DNA of 64,000 nt from Chrysogorgia sp. JL179-B06. Taxonomy: Eukaryota > Cnidaria > Anthozoa > Scleralcyonacea > Chrysogorgiidae. The stretch lies in assembly GCA_035772405.1 (NCBI GenBank), contig JAYKKM010000009.1:2650001-2714000 (forward strand), given 5' to 3'. Each line of letters starts with the position of its first letter. Positions within the stretch are counted from its first letter, which is position 1. The notes beneath the pieces are model-generated. The model was given only the letters and a program-made list of their open reading frames with translations. It was not told the DNA's origin and made no database searches. Both the position numbers and the translations under genes were made by a program. Of the stretch, positions 55,750 through 64,000 are shown one piece after another.

Positions 55750-56575
55750 CGCCTAGAAGCATAAAGACTGGAGACAATATTTGTACTGAGAAAAATATAT
55801 TTGTATTGCCGTTCTGGGCCACTGTAGATATGCTAAAAAATGATGTAACAATTTTTGTAGTGCACATTTTACCAAAGTGTTAGCCAACACCACAGTTCCA
55901 ACTCCTTTCTGAGTAATTCCATGTCAATTCATCCAAGGGGTGGAACCACATTTCAAATTTGTAGGATAAATTTGTAACCATGAGACAAGTAAAAATCCAA
56001 AATTTCAGACTTGTACCTTTAATAGTTTGCGATTTATGGGATATTATATTTGGGGGATTTTGTCAAAAAATGGGCGTGGCTCACATGACTTACCTTGGTG
56101 GTGGCTAAGTGAAATATTAATAAAACTTAGACAATTTACTGTATTTTCATGAAAATTGGTGCACTGACTAAGTTGATGTTGTAGAATCCAAAAATTATAA
56201 TTAAAAATATATACAACCAAAAGGTAATGTGTCAGTTGCTCTTCAAATTTGAAATTTCGAAAATGACCAGCAACATGACATGGCACACTTGAGGCGTAAA
56301 TTTAGCAATGTGGGGAACATGAAACAGAAATTTTGAGATAACCATCTTAAAGTACATATGTCCATAAGTATTTTAGGGTAGTTTCATCAATTGTTCTGTT
56401 CTGCCTCAAAAGTTATGATGGCTCAAAAATATATACCAACATTTATATATTTTACACATACGCATCATTATTATCACATTCATGATTTAAAAATAAGTCT
56501 CCAATTTATTATGAAGGCTGTACACTTTGATAGCTTGATTTATGACTTAAACAGAAAGCAACAATATGATAATTA
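55750..56575. other. Noncoding spacer
   Basis: GTAATTCCATGTCAATTCAT at 55915 resembles GGTAATTCCATGTGACCGAC at 26717, both located beyond the 3' end of an FSENY/SDG/TSHGK family gene on the minus strand. Otherwise it is AT-rich and without a recognisable gene. Confidence 0.5.
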
Positions 56576-56581
56576 CAACAG

Positions 56582-58874
56582 TTAATGAGTCCCAATTTCA
56601 AGCTCTAAATTTAGAATTTTTTCATAATCACTATCACTTATCTGATACATCCTTCCCGTGGCTGTTTTGGGGATATCAATTTTGAAAATGAATTTATCAA
56701 ATGGAACCCAGCATTGACCATCTCTTGTTGGCCATTTAAACCTTTTAATTGGTCCATGAGGGTGCATAAATTTAACAAGAAAGTCCTTCTGTTCCTGGTT
56801 AATTTCTTCCAAGCCAACCCACCAAAATGAGTCGCACTGGCAGGTGATAAACTCCATTGTCTTTACATCTGAAACCTGCTCTGCTGTTACATTGTCAAAA
56901 AATGTGAATGTTCCAGCTGCTGCCTCATCATCACTAACCCTCTTGTAGCTAATTTTCCCTTCAGAAAATGGAAAAAAATTATGGTAACTCCTTGTACCAG
57001 GAATTGTCTTCCCATTCTCAAATCTGTTAGACAGCGCTTGTCTGATAGGAGCCATATCCATCTTTCTTACCTTTAAAAATTTGATGCCAGTAATATTTGA
57101 CTCGCAAAACTCATACATTTTGTCCATTGACAATATTTGATCGTCTAAATGTCTCTGCAGACTTGCCCTTGCAACTAGTCTTTTAACAGTACCTCCAATA
57201 CCATCACAGGGTGATTTTCCATGGCTGGTTGCAAAGAATGTCCATTTTGCAGTTAAGCCAAAATCTCTGAAATGGTGACAAAGATTTAAGAGGTTCTTAA
57301 AGTTTTTATACTGACCAGCACAACCATCTGAAAAATATTCTATGCTGGTAACACTGGGGAGTTCTCTCTTCAAATACTTTACAATCTCTGCTTGCACTTG
57401 ATACACAAAGCAAGTGTCATGCTCCATGTCATCAGATATGACACAGACTCACATTGAAGCTTATCATTCTCCATGTAGTATATAGCAACTGGATGCAGAG
57501 TACAACCGATTTTGTTCCAATGAAAGCCTTGGATTTCATCTTGCACCATAAACTGGTAATTTTCGGCAAAGTCTAACAGAGCAATGCATGATGTTCCACA
57601 CAATTCTTCTTTCTGATCCTTCAGATACCTGGATTGACTTTTTGCTATAAAAGAATGCACAGTCAAATTACTGATTGCATTAACAAGAAGTTCAAGAAAC
57701 TCTTCAGTAGACATTGCTTGAGTATTTAGCATTGCTCTATCAGTCCCCTGCCATTGCTGGAAAGAAATTTCTTCCGCTAGCGAATTGACGAACATTTCCT
57801 CCAAGTAATGTTTAAGAGCGTTTGCTCCTAGGCAACGTTCACAGCGATGTACCATACACATCTTGTTGTTCAGATCACAAACAGTCATTGCCATGAGATC
57901 ACGATAGTTTTTGTCAATATTAGCAGCATTCACTAGTAGTTGTGCATTCTGATGGCTGGTACATACACAAACAGAACGAGTCCCCACAGAACCAACTACA
58001 CACACCATTTAGGCCTTAGACTACAAAATTTCGAAAAGCCAACCTTGGCATGTGGATATTTCTCTTTGAAGGCACTATACAGCTCCTTTAAGTTGTAGAG
58101 AAGTAACCGTCGCTGTTTATGCACATTCCGTGAGACACTAACATAGTCCTTTTCCCCTGGCATTAGTCTTGAGAATTCATCATCCTCAAAAAAGTTCACA
58201 ACAAGTGATTTTGTGTCTTCAGCAAGTGTTTTGCCACGTCTTGGATTGGGAACAGATAAAATTCCCCTTTCTTCTTTCAACTTTCTGGCAGCATGAATAG
58301 TATACTCTGACACCATGACTCAGGTGTGAGGGTCAAAATTTGAATTTTCATTTTGTAATCTGACGTTCTGAGCTTTTCCTTCATAAGATAAGTCAATGTA
58401 TCTAAATCTGCTGCCTTTGCTTGTATGGAGGGTGAAATTGTTGCATGTGGGTAATTTCTTTTCAAATCTGCACTGTCGACATCAAGGACAGCTGCTACTG
58501 TCCTCAATTGATGCACACGCCTGATCTATTTTGCTCTTTGCTTCACTGATTTTTCGTTGCTTTGATAGGCTGTGTGTTTTTATAGGGGAAACTGCAAGCT
58601 CCTCAAGACTAGTATTCATCAAGTCTCTTGCATCTCTTTCAAATTCTGATATTTCACAGTCAGTGTCGTTATCTGTCTGTGACTCATCATTTTGTTCTTC
58701 AATTGTGGCCTTCTTAAAGCAGTTTCTACAAAGTTGCCAGCCGGGTATTGCATTAAATCCCTTTTGCCTAAGTTTCTTTGCAAGATCAAGGGCGATATTA
58801 TGGCCACCCTTCACCTTACCTTTATGGATATTGCAACATTTGTTGAATCTTCGTTCAAATACACCACTCAACAT
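56582..58874 (-). pseudogene. Unnamed putative transposase family, copy 2 (FAENY / SDG..QYKN / ATSHGK)
   Basis: Minus segments in order: 58874-58482 (CCNIHKGKVKGGHNIALDLA, PGWQLCRNC, a candidate zinc finger), 58516-58277, 58316-57996 (YPHAKVGFSKFCSLRPKWCV), 58008-57379 (SVCVCTSHQN, CERCLGAN, LDFAENYQFMVQDEIQGFHW, YME), and 57427-56582 (YFSDGCAGQYKNFKNLLNLC, FFATSHGKSPCDGIGG, TVKRLVARASLQR, then FWWVGLEEI and KFMHPHGPIKRFKWP). Together about 760 residues with four single-base shifts but few stops. D/E residues in DFAENY, SDG and CDGIGG are shared with the copy at 28495-30072. The role as a transposase is inferred. Confidence 0.65.
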
Positions 58875-58875
58875 T

Positions 58876-59495
58876 TTCCCCTCGCCCGGCGCAAAGCACC
58901 GGCCGAGGGTGCTAATATCGACCGGCGTTTAGTCCCTCATCACGGGATTCCAGGCGTTTGTCAGAGTCACTTTCAGTTTCCTTGTATATATATATTGAGG
59001 ATCAACGTCGTCGATCATGCGCGGCATCGGAAAATTTGGCCCTGGTAACTATTGAACAAAGTAAACACTGAATTCATGCCGAAACTGTGGAATGTAGTGT
59101 TGACAGACAAGCAAGTTTTATTTTGAAATATTCATCTATGCCTATGGATACTTTGCTCGGACACGAATACAGGTAAATAAATTAGTATTCTCAGTATTCA
59201 AGGATAGTACACTGTATGTGTTGAGCGAAGGCCCTTTTATTTTAACTTTTAAGTGTCTATTTAGATAAACAAGGCGTTCGTTCCCAACCCGCGATTTCCG
59301 GTCGAGTTCGATATAAAACATTATTTTTAATACATTAATATGCCTTTTCAGCATAGTTTTTTTTTTAGGGTTGCTAATTTGGTTAGGTAATTATATTAGG
59401 ATTAGCATTTCGTTGAATTATAAAAGACTACCGCCTTTACTGCTACCGTACGAATAGCCACTGCCTTCACTAGACACTACTTTATCGTTTATTTA
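58876..59495. other. Upstream region of the 58874 gene, GC-richer, then spacer
   Basis: 58880-58935 (CCTCGCCCGGCGC...CACCGGCCGAGG) is locally GC-rich and contains the imperfect palindrome CGGCGC...GCACCGGCC. It could be promoter or element end. No repeat partner was found. 58940-59495 has a TATATATATATA run and no gene. Confidence 0.35.
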
Positions 59496-59499
59496 TACA

Positions 59500-59605
59500 G
59501 TAACTCTTTGATTGTCTTGAGTGACGAAGGGCTTTCGCTCGAAACGTTGAATGTCTGAGACCTGTTACACACTATTTTGGCAGTGCACCAACCTTTAAAA
59601 GATCT
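59500..59605 (+). repeat. Repeat with hammerhead-like fold, related to 31502-31645
   Basis: GTGACGAAGGGCTTTCGCTC then GAAACGTTGAATGTC: stem II GGGC/GCTC closes on TTTC, GAAA follows, and ACG...TGT can pair as a short stem III ending in C. The core has G instead of C at its first position (GTGACGA for CTGACGA). Outer GTCT...AGAC could form stem I. Downstream GTGCACCAACCTTT is shared with the 31502-31645 repeat. Confidence 0.45.
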
Positions 59606-59619
59606 GTATTTCTGCCTAC

Positions 59620-60676
59620 AATGTACAGTACGCTGAACAATATTTTATCTTCAATAAAACAACCATGTCATGTTATTGTTTGTTAGTTGTAACTTGTATA
59701 GTACTGCATTGTGATTGTTCAGAAATCTTTAGACACATTTTGAAATACTTAACCGAGAGAGTTGTACTATATACATTCTGGGATTGGGAAAAGTTTAGGC
59801 ATTATTAATAATACGAATAAAAATACAGGATAGCCTGTTCAATGCTAACACTGGTATTGACAGGGTCCTGTTTCCTAACAAATTACAATTATTATTTATT
59901 ACAAATATAAATTTATTACACATATTCATATATATGTACAATATGTTACAAAAACTAATTATAACTTGAAAGTTGTATAAATCCTACAAATGTAGTATTG
60001 TCAATTAAGGCAATAGATATTAGATAATGCTCTTACATGTATGCAATGAACAAATTCATTGAGATTAAAATAGTTCTTTAGAAATGGTGGTAAAATGCCT
60101 TCAAGACATTTCTTAACTAACATGGTACCAATCCTAGGGTTTCTATTAACCGATCAGTTTCATGTCCAGACTTAGGAAAGGTCAGTTTCTCTGCCCTGCA
60201 TTGAGACCTCAAGAGCATCTATCCTCACCAACAATTGGGATAGAATCCCTAATACTGTATTAAAACCAAATTGATGCCTATATACATTTGCACTATATGC
60301 ACCCCTAGACATTTGAATGATAAAGAGAATGCACTTTCTTCCTTCATTCTTTAACAGTCTTTGGTGTCTTTTTATACTACTGAGTTGATTATTTCATGAA
60401 TCACAAGGTCGGTGAGAAGGGGGCAAATAGCCTGGGACCTTGCAAGGGGCGCGGCCACGTCGCCACATCAATCACTTGTGACTGGTGTAATCTGCAGACC
60501 AATGAAATGTTGCAACCATTTTGCATACCTAACACAAAGTACCAGTTCATCTCAACACTGTTCCCCAATTCCGTCGAATACTGTGAATTATTGAACGGAG
60601 GTGTCCAAAACAAAAATTATTGAACGCCGATGACGTCACTAGGACAAAGCGCATAACTACAGTACTGTATTACAGT
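59620..60676. other. Noncoding spacer
   Basis: About 1 kb AT-rich sequence. Overlapping frames at 60396-60623 on both strands lack motifs. GTCACGTCGGC-like words near 60460 and TGACGTCAC at 60630 are isolated. Confidence 0.45.
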
Positions 60677-60752
60677 AGTAAATTAGCAACTATGCTATAA
60701 AAGTTTCAAACAGTAAGCGAGCGAGGGGTGTTGCGTATAACGTATTTCTAGT
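60677..60752 (+). repeat. 76 bp direct repeat, second copy at 61136-61211
   Basis: AGTAAATTAGCAACTATGCT through GTTGCGTATAACGTATTTCTAG recurs at 61136-61211 with about five differences. The 380 bp spacer has no gene. Confidence 0.85.
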
Positions 60753-61563
60753 ACTATGGTGTATGCAGATAGTGATGTTAGTTTTATCTTGCTGTAAAGT
60801 CATTCCTGCTCTCATAAGAAATATTTCTTGCATATCTGCACAATAGTCACTAAGTTTTTCCATACCCTGTATCCTTGTATGGGAGAGCTTATGGATTCAT
60901 CTCCCATAGTTTCTCCAAAATTACACTTACTCAAAGTCATCTCGACATCCCATGATTGATTTAAAAGTTACTAAAATGCATATACCATATATGGATTAGG
61001 ATATATACACATCAACTTTTCCCACAGGTGGCCTAAGCTCTCTGTGTGTGTTTTTTCTATTATTTTGCTTAAAAAATTTACTTTAATCATAAACGTATGG
61101 TTTACTTAGCTTTAGCATGATAAAGATCAATTATCAGTAAATTAGCAACTACGCTATAATAGTTTCAAACAGTAAGCAGGCGAGGGGTGTTGCGTATAAC
61201 GTATTTCTAGTCTATATATAATATACATGTATGTATGACACAACGATGATGTACTGTGTCGTGTAATAATAGCATTTGCATTAGTTCTGTTTTGTTTTTT
61301 GAACCTCACATTTATCCGAGACAGTACCCGCGTACGCTCACATATTCGTTACCAATGACCGATAAAAAGCACACGACACAAGAACGCTGAAGGAAAGGCT
61401 TTTTACTGCTTGCCTCAGCGTATTTTTTTGCTGATTTATTTCAATATTCATTGTGCTGGAGTTCTCAAAATACTCAATTCTACTGTTTTTTTCAAACTTA
61501 CAAAGTCTTGGCAGCATGTCCGTTAACACTATTTCCACTATTATAGTTAAATTTAGATCCCAG

Positions 61564-61731
61564 TGGAAACTAATTTACAGTACAAAGATCACTGTAAATA
61601 GTGGAAACTCCTGTTGTGAAGACCTTGAGCCTTGCAGCAGCCAGTGGAAACTAATTCACAGTACCGAGATATATTTATATTTTATGTATTAAATCACTTA
61701 ACACTGTAAATAGTGGAAACTCATGTTGTTT
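61564..61731 (+). repeat. Tandem GTGGAAACTAATTxACAGTA / TGTAAATAGTGGAAACTC repeats
   Basis: CAGTGGAAACTAATTTACAG (61562) and CAGTGGAAACTAATTCACAG (61640), plus CACTGTAAATAGTGGAAACTC at 61591 and 61704, form an approximately 75-115 bp tandem duplication. Confidence 0.7.
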
Positions 61732-61839
61732 AAAGCAGGTTGTATAAAATAAATTGTATGTATAGTAGTTGTCAAAAGGTTCTCAGGAATAGATGGTCGT
61801 ACAAATGGATCTTTGCATTGTTTTCCCAGATATTTTATG

Positions 61840-62523
61840 GCTGCATTCTGCAATGTTTTCCCAACAGTATATATATATAATTGTGCCAAGAGAAAATACA
61901 TCACTTGAAGTGCTAACTCGCTGACCTCTCAAAACGTCTAGGGCTATATGTTGATAAAACTTTGTATACCTCCTAGCTGATGCCTTGAAATAAGACAAGC
62001 TTTCCAAAATGTATAACAAAACCCCTTTGCTGTGATACAAGTACATTATTTGTCTTTAGGTCACAATGCAGAAATCCTTTGCTATGAATGTGTTTAACAG
62101 CTTCTGTGATGTCAACACAAACAGAGATCCACTCATTGGTGCTAAGCAGTGATTGCTTTGCCATAATTTGCTGTAATAACTGATGTACAGTTATCGATTC
62201 CATATTATCACCAATGATTCCATTACCAATGAATATGGTCTATGTTCAATTTGCACTCCAAGCAAGTGTGGAATACATGGATGTGTTAAGGTGTTCATGC
62301 ACTGTGCTTCATTGATAACAGCTTTTAAATCTGATGCTACTAACTGCTTTTCAAGAACAATCATTCCGAATCGTTTGTATCTCTTTAATATACATTCTCC
62401 AAATGGTCCAGAACAATGTTTGTACAAGGGTTGTGCTCTATTGGTGCTAATTCACTAGGGCTGATCTGATTTACTGAGGTATCAATCCGTGTTTGTGAAG
62501 AGCCCCCAATTCCAGCAGTGGCC
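61840..62523 (-). pseudogene. Protein kinase domain pseudogene
   Basis: The exon begins with ATG at about 62523 after TTTTAG (MATAGIGGSSQTRIDTS). A shift gives CSGPFGECILKRYKRFGMIV (Gly-rich loop, then Lys), then EAQCMNTLTHPCIPHLLGVQ. Next are VKHIHSKGFLHCDLKTNNVL (catalytic loop, HCD for HRD, Asp and Asn present) and HFGK (DFG Asp lost to His). Finally LRGQRVSTSSDVFSLGTIIY, where the APE-like motif reads ALD. At least three frameshifts. Loss of the DFG Asp argues against activity. Similar Ser/Thr-type kinases are multicopy in cnidarians, as I recall. A probable upstream exon is at 63218-63420. Confidence 0.62.
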
Positions 62524-62578
62524 ATTGTAACCTAAAATATGAAGATATAGCATGTAGTTTACTTACATTTGAATATTA

Positions 62579-63030
62579 TGTATCAGTCAAATCCAACCAT
62601 GCCCCCCGGGCATTTGAAACGTTGACGAATCCTAGGGGTGGGGAATTTGAACCCACAGTAATGTGAGCCTTATTCCCTTTGGGCAGCACCATAGCATTGC
62701 TACAACCCAGAAAACGTGTTGTTCAAGTGTGATTCGATCATGGAGGAGTTTTAGCCTTAAGTCTACAGCCTACAGTAGACAGATTTAGGTTCGAATCCCG
62801 GCCGGGTCAAGTAGAGTTTTCTCTACTTGAGAAAAAACTTTGTCCGGTATGGTTTGTCACTCGGAGTAACCATTTACATCATTAGCATTTATATAATAAT
62901 TTGATATTTGAAAATTGATGTTGTCCCCTGGACCACAGGGCATTTCATCTCCACTACAGGGAATTAGCAGCATTTTGGAAAAAAAATTAAATGCCAGGGG
63001 GGATGCGCATGCTTGAATTTGACTGATACA
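62579..63030. mobile_element. TIR element with a tRNA-like B box
   Basis: TGTATCAGTCAAATCCAACCATG at 62579 (first 20: TGTATCAGTCAAATCCAACC) pairs with GCATGCTTGAATTTGACTGATACA at 63007-63030. Inner GGGCATTT/AAATGCCAGG also pair. TTA borders both sides, suggesting a 3 bp duplication as in PIF/Harbinger elements. Inside, GGTTCGAATCC at 62788-62798 is a consensus RNA polymerase III B box, followed by a hairpin AAGTAGAG-TTTT-CTCTACTT. It lies in the putative kinase-gene intron. Confidence 0.65.
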
Positions 63031-63102
63031 TTAATATTATTTGTATTTCAAAATGTGGGTTGACCATGGTGAGAAAATGAACATTTAATCAAAATAATTT
63101 CA

Positions 63103-63420
63103 CTATCCTTGACAAATTGAATATACCACAAATGTTTTTTTTAAATTCGGAATATTTATTTGAAACGTTAATAGCTTGTGCGTACAGTATGTATTTTTTA
63201 AAACAATTGTTTCTACCTTTCTAATATGAGTTTGGATTGGTATTTTTCGTCGAAGCTCTCTTGTTTCGTTGCATAAGTTCTTCCATTTTGTGTAGTATTT
63301 TTCAGCGACTATTTTCTGCTCGTTGATACCATCACTAATCTTGCATGCTATGACAGCAGCAGCCGAGCACTTATCGAAAGCGCGCTGTTGTCGTCGACGC
63401 TTTTTGCTGGAGTTTCTCAT
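63103..63420 (-). pseudogene. Basic coiled-coil exon, probably of the kinase gene
   Basis: ATG at 63420 opens MRNSSKKRRRQQRAFDKCSA and a helical, charged stretch (EKYYTKWKNLCNETRELRRK), up to a donor-like AAG-GTAGAA near 63217. The following open part to 63103 is probably intron. It is on the same strand and 700 bp upstream of the kinase exon, with the TIR element between them. The link is inferred from position. Confidence 0.4.
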
Positions 63421-63429
63421 TTTCCTCCT

Positions 63430-64000
63430 TGTTCTCGATCATATTCAAATCTGGCTTACCCATCTGTTGGCAATATAAGATACAAGGAAATATACAGACT
63501 GGCCGTATAGAAGTTGCGCAAAAAGATGACGAGTAGATTGATTTTACCACCAAGCTTAACCTTATTTGGCTTTGCACTGAATATTTCAGCGAATCAGAGA
63601 AGGTCTTTGTAGCACAGAATAAATACTGTTGAGTATTTATTCTGTGCAGTGTGCACAGGGTTCTGTGGAAGAGTATTTATTTTGTGCCCAGGTTGGGCTT
63701 GAAACATGTAAGGATGATGCTTGCCATGCCGAAGAAACAGATTGGATGTTTGGATCGGAGCACAATTAATTGGCTGTTAAGTTGCAGTTTCCAGAAATTG
63801 GATGACCAGAATATAAGCAGATTCAGGTGGCATATGCTAAATTAATTTTAGTTTCGAGTGTTTCGTTTGCTTCTTTCGAGATTTTGGTGCCTCCTAAAGG
63901 AACCGTTGTTTTTTTGGCTCTTAAAAAACCGTTTGTTTATATTTGCCATTCTTTCAGCAGGGCTTTTGCATATTTAATTTTGTCCACCAACAGCTTTGAC
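63430..64000. other. Noncoding end of window with a 16 bp stem hairpin
   Basis: GCACAGAATAAATACT at 63612-63627 pairs with AGTATTTATTCTGTGC at 63632-63647, and GAGTATTTATTTTGTGCCCAG recurs at 63670. No coding feature is supported. Confidence 0.6.

Noticed and set aside
60396..60623. Overlapping plus and minus ORFs of 70-75 codons
   Set aside because: Antisense pair without recognisable motifs or splice context.
62760..62830. tRNA gene around GGTTCGAATCCCGGCCGGGTC
   Set aside because: Only the B box is recognisable. No acceptor stem, anticodon arm or A box can be folded, and it lies inside a TIR element.

Overview
The window looks like repeat-dense nuclear DNA of an invertebrate animal, most likely a cnidarian and probably an anthozoan. 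It is AT-rich, has spliceosomal exon signals (GTAAGT/AG borders), no operons, and a large load of non-LTR retrotransposons, TIR DNA transposons and MITEs together with multicopy protein families that I associate with cnidarian genomes. The organism assignment is inference. I see no clearly intact single-copy host gene. Nearly every recognisable reading frame is a transposon protein or a multicopy pseudogene, and most are broken by single-base frameshifts or stops.

Layout, 0-17 kb: a P-element-like (THAP9-type) transposase copy on the + strand is split by a second P-like element with about 290 bp inverted ends (591-3963), and its 3' end is next to, and probably split by, a third TIR element (4242-8982). 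That third element carries a chromodomain gene and a divergently transcribed putative DDE transposase of a family I cannot name. A tyrosine-recombinase-like gene on the minus strand is split by a 3.6 kb hAT element (9405-12997). An inverted-repeat element (14.0-16.9 kb) holds a RecQ-helicase fragment and two TTAA-type MITEs.

17-36 kb: two LINE pieces, an internally deleted Ty3/gypsy element, a Mutator-like transposase fragment, a MITE, an 800 bp near-perfect palindrome, a LINE inside a region with four GTGACGGACGTTACA repeats, and a broken gene (28.5-30.1 kb) of a second unnamed family (FSENY/SDG/TSHGK signature). Then come a minisatellite, a foldback with a hammerhead-ribozyme-like core, LINE pieces, a dispersed ATCATT satellite and a P-loop NTPase pseudogene.

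36-64 kb: a TIR-bounded element (36291-38978) with a third unnamed protein family, a CACTA/EnSpm transposase (40.5-43.1 kb), an RTE-like LINE (43.2-46.6 kb), and a three-level nest in which a LINE inserted in a LINE that itself split a second copy of the 4242-8982-type transposase (47.3-54.5 kb). After these are a zinc-ribbon/UBZ/HECT-like gene, a second member of the FSENY/SDG/TSHGK family (56.6-58.9 kb), a decayed protein kinase gene, and a TIR element containing a tRNA-like B box.

The main interest lies in three protein families that look like mobile-element genes. Two have candidate catalytic Asp/Glu motifs conserved between divergent copies in this same window, and two of the three (one overlapping that pair) lie inside plausible TIR boundaries.
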